A DNA stretch of 10,434 nt. It comes from Gaiellasilicea sp035553355. GTDB lineage: Bacteria; Actinomycetota; Thermoleophilia; Gaiellales; Gaiellaceae. Location: contig DATMJW010000098.1 in NCBI GenBank assembly GCA_035553355.1, positions 1 to 10,434 of the forward strand. The letters run 5' to 3'. This document shows, piece by piece, positions 4,461 to 10,434 of the stretch. A program made the translations under genes and the position numbers. A model generated the notes under the pieces. The model searched no databases and was not told the origin of the DNA. It worked only from the letters and a program-made list of their open reading frames with translations. Each line of letters opens with the position of its first letter. Position 1 is the stretch's first letter.

Positions 4461-6098
4461 TTACATCATCCCGTCCATGCCGCCCATGCCGGGCATGCCG
4501 GCAGCGGCGCCCGGCTTCTCCGGCGCCTCGGCGACGATCGCCTCGGTGGTCAGGATGTTCTTCGCGATCGAGGCGGCGTTCTGCAGCGCCGAGCGCGTCA
4601 CCATCGTCGGATCGCCGATGCCCGACTTGAGCAGGTCCTCGACCTCGCCCGTGTCGATGTTGAGGCCGAAGCCCCGCTCGGAGTTCCGCACCCGCTCGAC
4701 CGCGATCGAGCCCTCGAGGCCCGCGTTCGTCGCGAGCTGCCGGAGCGGCTCCTCGAGCGAGCGGAGGATGATGCGGGCGCCCGTCCGCTCGTCACCGTCG
4801 AGCGAGGAGAGAACCTGCTCGCTCACGGCGTCGGCGGCGTTCAGGAGCGCGACGCCGCCACCCGGGACCTGACCCTCCTCGAGGGCCGCCCGCGCGGCCT
4901 GCAGCGCGTCCTCGACGCGGTGCTTCTTCTCCTTCATCTCCGTCTCGGTCGACGCGCCGACCTTGACGACGGCGACACCGCCGGACAGCTTCGCGAGGCG
5001 CTCCTGGAGCTTCTCGCGGTCGAAGTCGGAGTCGGTGTTCTCGATCTCGGACTTCAGCTGCTTGATGCGGGCCTTGATCGCCTCGGACTCGCCGGCCCCG
5101 TCGATGATCGTCGTCGAGTCCTTGTCGACGACGACGCGGCGCGCGCGGCCGAGCTGCGCGAGCTTCGTGTTCTCGAGCTTGAGGCCCATCTCCTCGGTGA
5201 TCACCTCGGCGCCCGTGAGGATCGCGATGTCCTCGAGCATGCGCTTGCGGCGGTCACCGAAGCCAGGCGCCTTGACGGCGACGGCCTGGAAGGTGCCACG
5301 CAGCTTGTTGACGACGATCGTCGCGAGCGACTCGCCCTCGACGTCCTCCGCCACGATCAGCAGCGGGCGGCCGGCCTGGATGACCTGCTCGAGCACCGGC
5401 AGGAGGTCCTTGACGGCGCCGATCTTCTGGTTCGCGACCAGGATGAACGGGTCGTCGAGCACGGCCTCCATGCGCTCGGCGTCGGTGATCATGTACGGCG
5501 ACAGGTAGCCCTTGTCGAACTGCATGCCCTCCGTGAACTCGAGCTCGAGGCCGAGCGTCTGGCCCTCCTCGACGTTCACGACGCCGTCCTTGCCGACCTT
5601 CTCGATCGCGTCCGCGATGACCTCGCCGATCTCCCGCTCGCGCGAGGAGACGGTGGCGACGCGGGCGATGTCCTCCTTGCCCGAGACCTGCTTCGACTGC
5701 GACTTCAGGTTCTCGACGACGGCCTCGACCGCGGTCTCGATGCCGCGCTTGAGGCCCATCGGGTTCGCACCGGCCGCGACGTTCTTGAGGCCCTCGCGGA
5801 CGATCGCCTGCGCGAGCACGGTCGCCGTCGTGGTGCCGTCGCCGGCGACGTCGTTCGTCGCCGTGGCGACCTCGCGGACGAGCTGCGCGCCCTGGTTCTC
5901 GAACGCGTCCTCGACCTCGATCTCACGTGCGATCGTGACGCCGTCGTTCGTGATCGTCGGCGCGCCGAACTTCTTGTCCAGCACGACGTAGCGCCCCTTC
6001 GGGCCGAGCGTGACCTTGACGGCGTCGGCGAGGATGTTGACGCCGCGCTCGAGCGCGCGCCGCGCATCCTCGTTGAACTTCAGCTCCTTGTGAGCCAT
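4461..6098 (-). CDS. groEL: GroEL chaperonin, 60 kDa
   Basis: Encodes 545 residues, full length for the ATP-driven protein-folding ring that works with GroES in the cytosol. ATP-site residues are intact: LGPKGR at 31-36, Asp52 in TNDGVT, the D87GTTT motif, and PGGG in the equatorial domain near residue 415. The tail ends in the Gly/Met-rich GMPGMGGMDGMM typical of the canonical chaperonin rather than the His-rich tail of some actinobacterial GroEL1 proteins. The start is supported by AAGGAGG with 9 nt to the ATG. It lies 29 bp downstream of groES in the same operon under the CIRCE promoter. No truncation or missing active residue is visible. Whether the genome holds another groEL copy cannot be told from here. 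Confidence 0.99.
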   Translation of the reverse strand: MAHKELKFNEDARRALERGVNILADAVKVTLGPKGRYVVLDKKFGAPTITNDGVTIAREIEVEDAFENQGAQLVREVATATNDVAGDGTTTATVLAQAIVREGLKNVAAGANPMGLKRGIETAVEAVVENLKSQSKQVSGKEDIARVATVSSREREIGEVIADAIEKVGKDGVVNVEEGQTLGLELEFTEGMQFDKGYLSPYMITDAERMEAVLDDPFILVANQKIGAVKDLLPVLEQVIQAGRPLLIVAEDVEGESLATIVVNKLRGTFQAVAVKAPGFGDRRKRMLEDIAILTGAEVITEEMGLKLENTKLAQLGRARRVVVDKDSTTIIDGAGESEAIKARIKQLKSEIENTDSDFDREKLQERLAKLSGGVAVVKVGASTETEMKEKKHRVEDALQAARAALEEGQVPGGGVALLNAADAVSEQVLSSLDGDERTGARIILRSLEEPLRQLATNAGLEGSIAVERVRNSERGFGLNIDTGEVEDLLKSGIGDPTMVTRSALQNAASIAKNILTTEAIVAEAPEKPGAAAGMPGMGGMDGMM

Positions 6099-6127
6099 GG
6101 CTTCGTTCCTCCTTGTTCTCTCTAGGT

Positions 6128-6433
6128 CTAGACCGCGGCGCGGTCGCCGACGACCTTCGCCAGGACGTCGGACTCGCGCAGGATCAGGACCTCGTCGGCG
6201 CCGAGCTTGATCTCGGTCCCGCCGTACTTGGAGAAGATGACCTCGTCACCCTCCTCCAGGTCCATCCGGATGTACTCGCCGTCCTCGTCGCGCGGGCCGG
6301 GACCGACTGCGAGGACGCGGCCGCGCTGCGGCTTCTCCTTCGCGGTGTCCGGCAGCACGATGCCGCTCACGGTGGTCTCCTCCTCGTCGATGATCTCGAC
6401 GATGAGGCGGTCACCAAGAGGCTGCAGGTTCAT
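6128..6433 (-). CDS. groES: GroES co-chaperonin
   Basis: Encodes 101 residues, the usual size of the 10 kDa co-chaperonin that caps GroEL. It begins with the family start LQPLGDRLIV, carries the mobile loop EEETTVSGIVLPDTAKEKP (about 17-35), the GPGPRDEDG turn, and the conserved GDEVIFSKYGGTEIK segment, ending LILRESDVLAKV. The ATG at 6433 has GAGGAGG 7 nt upstream, a strong ribosome binding site. It is the first gene of the groES-groEL operon. The leader from the predicted start site is about 90 nt and contains the CIRCE element at its very beginning. Expression is therefore expected to be heat-inducible through HrcA. The hrcA gene itself is not in this window. Confidence 0.99.
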   Translation of the reverse strand: MNLQPLGDRLIVEIIDEEETTVSGIVLPDTAKEKPQRGRVLAVGPGPRDEDGEYIRMDLEEGDEVIFSKYGGTEIKLGADEVLILRESDVLAKVVGDRAAV

Positions 6434-6501
6434 TCGATTGCCTCCTCGGGGTCTCAGACTCTCCCGCCGTCACGCGTGCAGCGCGCACTTCGTGACAGCC
6501 C

Positions 6502-6528
6502 TTGGCACTCTCACCTCCTGAGTGCCAG
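6502..6528. promoter_or_regulatory. CIRCE operator (HrcA site) of groESL
   Basis: TTGGCACTC (6502-6510), a 9-nt spacer, then GAGTGCCAG (6520-6528). The CIRCE consensus is TTAGCACTC-N9-GAGTGCTAA. The core GCACTC/GAGTGC and the 9-nt spacer are exact; the A/T pair next to the core is changed to G/C in both arms, which keeps the dyad. It covers the predicted groES transcription start. Confidence 0.93.
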
Positions 6529-6532
6529 GGCG

Positions 6533-6560
6533 ATGATACCAATGACGAAGCCGCGCGCAA
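6533..6560 (-). promoter_or_regulatory. Housekeeping promoter of groESL
   Basis: On the minus strand TTGCGC (6555-6560) and TATCAT (6533-6538) are spaced by 16 bp. The CIRCE dyad starts 4 nt downstream of the -10 box, so the start site would fall inside it, which is the expected geometry for HrcA repression. Confidence 0.75.
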
Positions 6561-6591
6561 GTGGCCTCTGCAGACGTGCCGGCGGCGGTGT

Positions 6592-6597
6592 TACAAA
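6592..6597 (+). promoter_or_regulatory. Candidate -10 element for the NUDIX gene
   Basis: TACAAA ends 6 nt before the GTG at 6604 with no ribosome binding site between, so the transcript is probably leaderless. It is divergent from, and separated by about 30 bp from, the groESL -35 box. Confidence 0.45.
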
Positions 6598-6603
6598 CTC
6601 GAC

Positions 6604-7047
6604 GTGGCCCGCGAGTTCTCGGCCGGCGGCGTCGTCGTCCGCCGCTTCCGCACCGGTTGGCACCTCGCCGCCATCCGCCCACAGGGCAGAGGCGAGCGCA
6701 CGTGGGCGCTGCCGAAGGGGCTCGTCGACCCCGGCGAGACGCCCGCGGAGACCGCCGTTCGGGAGGCGTACGAGGAGACGGGGCTGCACGTCCGCGCGGA
6801 CGTGAAGCTCGGCGACGTCCGCTACGTCTACACACGCCGCACGGGCGAGCGCGTCTTCAAGGTCGTCAGCTTCTACCTCCTTCGCTACCGGCGCGGCCGG
6901 ATCGGCGAGATCCCGCCGGGGATGGAGGTCGAAGTGGCGGCTGCGCGGTGGCTCCCGCTCGCCGACGCGCCGACGCTGCTCGCCTACGGCGGCGAGAAGG
7001 ACATGGCTCGCAAGGCCGCGGAGGTTCTCGCCGGGGAGCCTCTATAG
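6604..7047 (+). CDS. NUDIX hydrolase
   Basis: Encodes 147 residues with one NUDIX domain, a family that hydrolyses nucleoside diphosphates linked to another moiety. The complete box G-x5-E-x7-R-E-x2-E-E-x-G is present at 39-60 (GLVDPGETPAETAVREAYEETG), preceded by TWALPKG. The N-terminal FSAGGVVVRR and the 'RPQGRGERTWALPKG' segment resemble small actinobacterial NUDIX proteins of the MutT/diadenosine-polyphosphate hydrolase kind, but the substrate cannot be fixed from sequence. It is cytosolic. The GTG at 6604 is chosen because the domain starts there and a TACAAA box lies just upstream. The frame is open back to 6502, but that extension would cross the CIRCE element and is Cys/Arg-rich noise. 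Its TAG stop overlaps the -10 box of the next gene. Confidence 0.9.
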   Translation: MAREFSAGGVVVRRFRTGWHLAAIRPQGRGERTWALPKGLVDPGETPAETAVREAYEETGLHVRADVKLGDVRYVYTRRTGERVFKVVSFYLLRYRRGRIGEIPPGMEVEVAAARWLPLADAPTLLAYGGEKDMARKAAEVLAGEPL

Positions 7048-7048
7048 T
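7043..7048 (+). promoter_or_regulatory. -10 element overlapping the NUDIX stop, for the ASCH-like gene
   Basis: TATAGT is one base from the TATAAT consensus. It contains the TAG stop of the NUDIX gene and ends 9 nt before the ATG at 7058. No ribosome binding site is present, so a leaderless transcript is likely. Confidence 0.55.
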
Positions 7049-7057
7049 CGGGCCGCG

Positions 7058-7420
7058 ATGGCGATGTACGCGCTCAACTTCTACTCCCCCGTCGTCGCCG
7101 ATCAGCTGCGCACGCAGCGCAAGACGGCGACGATCCGCCTCGGCGACAAGTCCGGGAAGTACAAGAAGGGGATGATCGTGACCGTGCTCGTCGGCGTCCG
7201 CTACGGCCAGCGCGAGAAGATCTTCGACGCCGTCATCGACAAGGTCGAGGTGAAGCAGCTCCGCGACCTGTCGCCGCGCGAGATCGAGCACGACAACCCG
7301 GAGATCAAGCGCGTCGACGAGATGTGCCACTTCCTCAGCCAGCTCTACAACCGCGAGGTCTCCGAGGACGAGACCGTCACGGTGATCCGCTTCTCGCAGA
7401 TCATCGGGACGATGTTCTAG
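7058..7420 (+). CDS. ASCH/PUA-like domain protein
   Basis: Encodes 120 residues. The start MYALNFYSPVVADQLRTQRKTATIRLGDK, followed by a GKYKKGMIVTVLVG strand, matches the pattern of small ASCH-type proteins of the PUA-like superfamily. In these a basic cleft around an R-K-T...R-L-G segment is thought to contact RNA or another nucleic acid. The middle has alternating strands (FDAVIDKVEVKQLRDLS) and the C-terminal part a helix with MCHFLSQLY and a final strand TVTVIRFSQI. It is cytosolic. It follows the NUDIX gene by 10 bp and precedes the lipoprotein gene by 15 bp on the same strand. A role in RNA binding or nucleotide metabolism would be guesswork beyond the fold. An ATG two codons downstream is an alternative start. 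Confidence 0.75.
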   Translation: MAMYALNFYSPVVADQLRTQRKTATIRLGDKSGKYKKGMIVTVLVGVRYGQREKIFDAVIDKVEVKQLRDLSPREIEHDNPEIKRVDEMCHFLSQLYNREVSEDETVTVIRFSQIIGTMF

Positions 7421-7435
7421 GCGCCGGCGCCCGCT

Positions 7436-8278
7436 GTGCGCGCATTCGTCGTCTGCGCTGTCACGCTCGGGCTCGCGGCGCTCGCGCTCGCCGGCTGCGG
7501 AGGCGGCGCCGAGTCGGCGCAGCCACTCGAGGACGCGAAGCCCGAGCACATCCACGGCGTCGGCGTCGACCCAGGCGACGGTGCCGTCCTCGTCGCGACC
7601 CACCGCGGCCTCTTCCGCGCGGCGCGCGGGGCCGACCGGCTTCGCCCGGTCGGGACGTATCGCCACGACCTGATGGGGTTCACCGTCGTCGGCGCCGGCG
7701 ACTACGTCGCCTCCGGCCATCCCGACCTGCGCACCGATCTGCCGTCGCACCTGGGCTTGATCCGCTCGCGCGACGGCGGCCGGACGTGGCAGCCGGTGTC
7801 ACTGCACGGCCACGCCGACTTCCACCTCCTCCGCGCGCGCGGCGACGTGCTCTACGGCGGCGACGTCCGCGGCGGCCGCTTCCTCCGCAGCGACGACGGC
7901 GGCACGACGTGGGAGGAGCGCACGCTGCCCGCGCCGACGTCGGACGTCGCGGTGTCGCCGGCCGACGAGGACCGGCTCGTCGCCGCGACGGAGCGGGGGC
8001 TCTACGCGAGTGAGGACGGCGCCCGCTCGTGGCGCCGCCTCCGCGCGGGCATCGGCTTCGTCGCGTGGCCGGCGGAGGAGCTCCTCGTCGTCGTCGCGCC
8101 GGACGGCAGCGTCTCGAGGAGCCGCGACGGCGGGCGGACGCTCCAGTCTGGGGGCTCGCTCGACGGACAGCCGGAGGCGCTCGCGGCCGCCGACGGCGCT
8201 GTCGTCGCGGCCGTCCACGGGCGCGGCGTCTTCGTGTCCCGCGACGGCGGCGCGACGTGGACGCTCCGCGCGCGTTGA
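7436..8278 (+). CDS. Lipoprotein with BNR/Asp-box repeats (F510_1955-like)
   Basis: Encodes 280 residues. A signal peptide ends in the lipobox LAGC with Cys21 as the lipid-modified residue, so the protein should be anchored on the outer face of the membrane. The mature part is a beta-propeller-like series with five Asp-box motifs of the S-x-D-G-x-x-W kind at about 111-118, 152-159, 192-199, 229-236 (Trp replaced by Leu) and 268-275. The first strand, HIHGVGVDPGDGAVLVATHRGLF, is typical of the group annotated as F510_1955 family glycosylhydrolase. I see no proof of glycosidase activity; the sialidase-type Arg triad is not evident. The GTG at 7436 is used because the signal peptide begins there. 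No ribosome binding site or TANNNT box at leaderless distance is seen, so it is probably transcribed with the ASCH-like gene 15 bp upstream. Confidence 0.85.
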   Translation: MRAFVVCAVTLGLAALALAGCGGGAESAQPLEDAKPEHIHGVGVDPGDGAVLVATHRGLFRAARGADRLRPVGTYRHDLMGFTVVGAGDYVASGHPDLRTDLPSHLGLIRSRDGGRTWQPVSLHGHADFHLLRARGDVLYGGDVRGGRFLRSDDGGTTWEERTLPAPTSDVAVSPADEDRLVAATERGLYASEDGARSWRRLRAGIGFVAWPAEELLVVVAPDGSVSRSRDGGRTLQSGGSLDGQPEALAAADGAVVAAVHGRGVFVSRDGGATWTLRAR

Positions 8279-8294
8279 CGGGGCGACGGCGGGC

Positions 8295-8576
8295 TCAGCG
8301 GCCGGGCTTGCGTATCTGCACGCCGAGCACCTCCGGCGGCCGCACCGCCGCGCCGCACTCCTCGCACTCGACCGCGAACGCGGACGGGAACGGCGCGGCG
8401 CACGCGGGGCACCGATGCCGCGTTTCGCCGCCGCAGTGCGGGCACGCCTGCGGGAGCTCGGCCTCGTGCTCGAGGAAGTAGCGCCACACCGAGCCGCAGG
8501 CGAGACAGAAACAGGTGTAGTCACCGAGCGTCTTGCGGCGCTCCTCCTGGATCCAGTTCCGACGCGGCCGTGACAT
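8295..8576 (-). CDS. Small double zinc-ribbon protein, function unknown
   Basis: Encodes 93 residues with four CxxC pairs: Cys24/27, Cys45/48, Cys56/59 and Cys71/74, plus Cys22. The spacing suggests two zinc ribbons, the first from the CLACG and CPHCGG knuckles, the second from CPACAAPF and CEECGA. The basic N-terminus (SRPRRNWIQEERRK) and short tail VLGVQIRKPGR flank them. Such proteins may bind nucleic acid or act as adaptors, but nothing here decides this. It is likely cytosolic. It converges on the lipoprotein gene with a 16-bp gap and diverges from the MFS gene with 51 bp between starts. A TACGGT box lies 9 nt upstream of the ATG on its strand and no good ribosome binding site is present. 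Confidence 0.85.
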   Translation of the reverse strand: MSRPRRNWIQEERRKTLGDYTCFCLACGSVWRYFLEHEAELPQACPHCGGETRHRCPACAAPFPSAFAVECEECGAAVRPPEVLGVQIRKPGR

Positions 8577-8585
8577 CTACGGAAA

Positions 8586-8591
8586 ACCGTA
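8586..8591 (-). promoter_or_regulatory. Candidate -10 element for the zinc-ribbon gene
   Basis: TACGGT on the minus strand ends 9 nt before the ATG at 8576. It fits the TANNNT pattern loosely; the assignment is weak. Confidence 0.3.
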
Positions 8592-8614
8592 CCTTCGTCG
8601 CCCGAGGCGGCTGG

Positions 8615-8620
8615 TAGAAA
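8615..8620 (+). promoter_or_regulatory. Candidate -10 element for the MFS gene
   Basis: TAGAAA ends 7 nt before the ATG at 8628, with no ribosome binding site between. The divergent candidate box at 8586-8591 is 23 bp away, so the two promoters share a 51-bp region. Confidence 0.4.
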
Positions 8621-8627
8621 CGACGGC

Positions 8628-10208
8628 ATGACCGCCCGCACGAATCCGTGGCTCGTCCTCGTCCTCGTCTGCCTGGCGCAGTTCATGGTCGTCCTCGACG
8701 CGACGATCGTGAACGTCGCGCTGCCGTCGATCCAGCAGGACCTCGCGATCGCGGAGGCAGACCTCCAGTGGATCGTCAACGCGTACACGCTGCTCTTCGG
8801 CGGCTTCCTCCTCCTCGGCGGCCGAGCGGGTGACCTGCTCGGGCGCAAGCGGCTCTTCCTCGCCGGCGTCGTCCTCTTCACGGGGGCGTCGCTCGCGTGC
8901 GGCCTCGCCCAGTCGTCGGAGGTGCTGATCGTGGCCCGCGGGCTGCAGGGCCTCGGCGCCGCGTTCATCGCACCCGCCGCCCTCTCGATCCTCACGACGA
9001 CGTTCGCCGAAGGCGCCGAGCGCGCGAAGGCGATGGCCGTCTGGGCCGGTATCGCCACCGGCGGCGCCGCCGTGGGCCTCCTGCTCGGCGGCGTGCTGAC
9101 CGAGTTCCTCTCCTGGCCATGGATCTTCTTCGTCAACGTCCCGGTCGGAATCGGCGCCTTCGTCGCCTCGCTCCGCCTCGTGCCGGAATCGCGCGCCGAG
9201 ACGGCGGATCGGATCTTCGACGTCCCCGGCGCGCTGACCGTGACCGCCGGCCTGATCGCGCTCGTCTACGGGATCGTGAAGGTGCAGGAGTCGGGCTGGA
9301 CGTCCGCGAGCACGATCGGCTTCGGCGTCGCCGCGGTCGTGCTGCTGACGGCGTTCGTCCTCATCGAGCTGCGACAGCGGGCGCCGCTCGTCCGCCTCGG
9401 CGTCTTCCGGATCAGGACGCTCCGCGCCGCGAACGTCTCGATGCTCCTCGTCGCCTCCGGCCTCTTCGCGATGTTCTTCTTCAACACGCTCTACGTGCAA
9501 CGCGTGCTCGGGTTCTCGCCGCTCGAGGCGGGGCTCGCGTTCCTGCCGGTGACGGTCGGGATCGGCATCGGGGCGGGCGCCTCGCAGCAGCTCGTGAAGC
9601 ACATCGGGATCCGGGCGACGGCCATCGGCGGCATGACGATCGCGACCGTCGGGATGCTGATCCTGCTCACGACGTCCGCGGACGGCAGCTACCTCGCCGA
9701 CGTGCTCCCCGGCCTGATCCCGATCTCGATCGGCATGGGGCTCACGTTCGTGCCGGTGACGCTCCTCGCGACGAGCGGGATCGAGGGAGAGGACGCCGGG
9801 CTCGCCTCGGGTCTCTTCAACACCTCGCAGCAGGTCGGCGGGGCGCTCGGGCTCGCGATCCTCTCGACGATCGCCGTCGACCGCACGCAGGGCCACCTCG
9901 GCGGCCTGCCGGGGCAGCCGACGCCGGTCGACCAGGCCGAGGCACTCGTGACCGGCTTCCACGGCGCGTTCTTCGGCGGCGCCGTCTTCTTCGTCCTCGG
10001 CATCGCGGTGATGGTGGCGCTGCTGAAGCGCGAGGACGAGGAGCGGGTCGACGTCGAGCAGCCCGTCGTCGACCGGCGCGTAGCTAGCGCGACTGGAGCG
10101 CGTCGAGCGCGATCGCGAGCGCGATCGCCAGCCTGCGGTCGAGCCGCCCGTCCGTGTCCGCCGACAGGTCGAGCGTGTAGCGGTCGCGCAGCCCCCACGC
10201 GCGCGTGA
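8628..10208 (+). CDS. MFS efflux transporter, DHA2 (EmrB/QacA) type
   Basis: Encodes 526 residues. Helix 1 carries the family motif LDATIVNVALPSIQ (24-36). The cytoplasmic loop motif A is GGRAGDLLGRKR (64-75), and RGLQGLGAAFIAP (104-116) and ATGGAAVGLLLGG (143-155) provide the motif B and C regions of drug/proton antiporters. SWPWIFFVNVPVG (162-174) is characteristic of 14-helix DHA2 exporters. It is an integral membrane protein expected to export small hydrophobic compounds using the proton gradient; substrate unknown. No regulator of the TetR or MarR type is adjacent. The last helix ends near 470. After 'EERVDVEQPVVDRR' the tail at 486-526 turns into an Arg/Ala/Pro-rich stretch that overlaps 125 bp of the convergent gene, so the true end may be at TAG 10081-10083 or 10085-10087 in another frame. 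Confidence 0.93.
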   Translation: MTARTNPWLVLVLVCLAQFMVVLDATIVNVALPSIQQDLAIAEADLQWIVNAYTLLFGGFLLLGGRAGDLLGRKRLFLAGVVLFTGASLACGLAQSSEVLIVARGLQGLGAAFIAPAALSILTTTFAEGAERAKAMAVWAGIATGGAAVGLLLGGVLTEFLSWPWIFFVNVPVGIGAFVASLRLVPESRAETADRIFDVPGALTVTAGLIALVYGIVKVQESGWTSASTIGFGVAAVVLLTAFVLIELRQRAPLVRLGVFRIRTLRAANVSMLLVASGLFAMFFFNTLYVQRVLGFSPLEAGLAFLPVTVGIGIGAGASQQLVKHIGIRATAIGGMTIATVGMLILLTTSADGSYLADVLPGLIPISIGMGLTFVPVTLLATSGIEGEDAGLASGLFNTSQQVGGALGLAILSTIAVDRTQGHLGGLPGQPTPVDQAEALVTGFHGAFFGGAVFFVLGIAVMVALLKREDEERVDVEQPVVDRRVASATGARRARSRARSPACGRAARPCPPTGRACSGRAAPTRA

Positions 10209-10434
10209 AGTCGCCGAGATGGGGCCGCTCCGGTTCGTCGCCGTCGATCGTGAAGTGGAAGAGGATCGGCACGAGCTCGCCGTAGGGGACGAGGTCGATC
10301 GCGCGCCGCAGGAGCGCGATCGGCAGCGACCGCTCCTGGGCAACCGCGACCACCTCGTCGTGCGGGCCGCGGATGCGCCACGTCGAGCGGAGGAGCGACT
10401 TCCCGAAGACCTTCTCGAGCACGCCGATCGCCTC
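10084..10434 (-). CDS. LURP-one/scramblase-like protein, partial (runs off right edge)
   Basis: The 116 residues visible are the C-terminal part; the frame is open to the window end and the gene starts beyond it. The sequence IGVLEKVFGKSLLRSTWRIRGP..EVVAVAQERS, then LVPYGELVPILFHFTIDGDE, looks like the C-terminal half of a LURP-one-related (YxjI-like) or phospholipid-scramblase-fold protein, built of strands that reach a central helix. In bacteria these small proteins have no settled function. The end is TLDLSADTDGRLDRRLAIALAIALDALQSR, where an amphipathic helix follows the last strand. The GTG at 10422 is only an internal Val and should not be taken as the start. Its TAG stop sits in a CTAG at 10084-10087, and it overlaps the MFS reading frame tail by 125 bp on the opposite strand. 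Confidence 0.7.
   Translation of the reverse strand, partial: EAIGVLEKVFGKSLLRSTWRIRGPHDEVVAVAQERSLPIALLRRAIDLVPYGELVPILFHFTIDGDEPERPHLGDFTRAWGLRDRYTLDLSADTDGRLDRRLAIALAIALDALQSR

Noticed and set aside
4209..6125. 638-codon plus-strand open frame, rich in Arg, Leu and Asp
   Set aside because: It is the exact antisense of groEL; long antisense frames are expected from GC-rich codon usage and its sequence is low-complexity with no start signal.
6502..6603. N-terminal extension of the NUDIX gene from a TTG
   Set aside because: It would start within the CIRCE element and upstream of the TACAAA box; the NUDIX fold begins at the GTG at 6604.
10098..10128. Repeated GCGATCGC-like units
   Set aside because: They encode the ALAIALD helix of the LURP-one-like protein in Ala/Ile codons and need no separate explanation.
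8577..10343. 588-codon minus-strand open frame opposite the MFS gene
   Set aside because: Glu/Arg/Asp-rich low-complexity shadow; the plus strand has clear MFS motifs over the same range.

Overview
The window is a GC-rich bacterial chromosome segment made of compact, mostly unrelated housekeeping and small conserved genes on both strands. High GC, a CIRCE-controlled groES-groEL operon, a short cytosolic sulfite-oxidase-like protein, a DUF6766-type membrane protein and many apparently leaderless genes point to an actinobacterium. A Thermoleophilia/Gaiellales-like lineage is my best guess, as inference only. I see no phage, transposon, CRISPR, plasmid or defence genes and no biosynthetic cluster.

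Layout. 1-454: end of a small secreted protein gene (-). 662-1833: an 81-aa uncharacterised protein (+) converging on an ornithine cyclodeaminase/mu-crystallin family gene (-); both stop codons lie in one CTAG. 1892-2646: a 27-aa single-helix ORF with a strong ribosome binding site, translationally coupled (TGATG) to a two-repeat DUF6766-type membrane protein. 2656-2728: tRNA-Arg with a GCG anticodon (-). 2755-4174: a folate-binding YgfZ-type protein (-) and a molybdopterin sulfite-oxidase-like protein (+), divergent from one shared symmetric -10 element. 4175-4460: a 286-bp convergent gap packed with inverted repeats and terminators. 4461-6433: groEL and groES (-), with a -10/-35 promoter and a CIRCE operator at 6502-6560. 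6604-8278: a same-strand run of NUDIX hydrolase, ASCH/PUA-like protein and BNR-repeat lipoprotein. 8295-8576: a double zinc-ribbon protein (-). 8628-10208: a DHA2-type MFS efflux transporter (+) whose odd C-terminal tail overlaps a LURP-one/scramblase-like gene (-) that runs off the right edge.

The genes do not form one pathway. The best-understood unit is the heat-shock operon: HrcA bound to CIRCE would cover the groESL start site. The most unusual features are regulatory and architectural: the bidirectional leaderless promoter, the repeated TANNNT signal 6-9 nt before start codons, the stack of mutually exclusive hairpins after groEL and the sulfite-oxidase-like gene, the uncatalogued 27-aa ORF, and the tRNA-Arg(GCG). 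No gap exceeds 300 bases.
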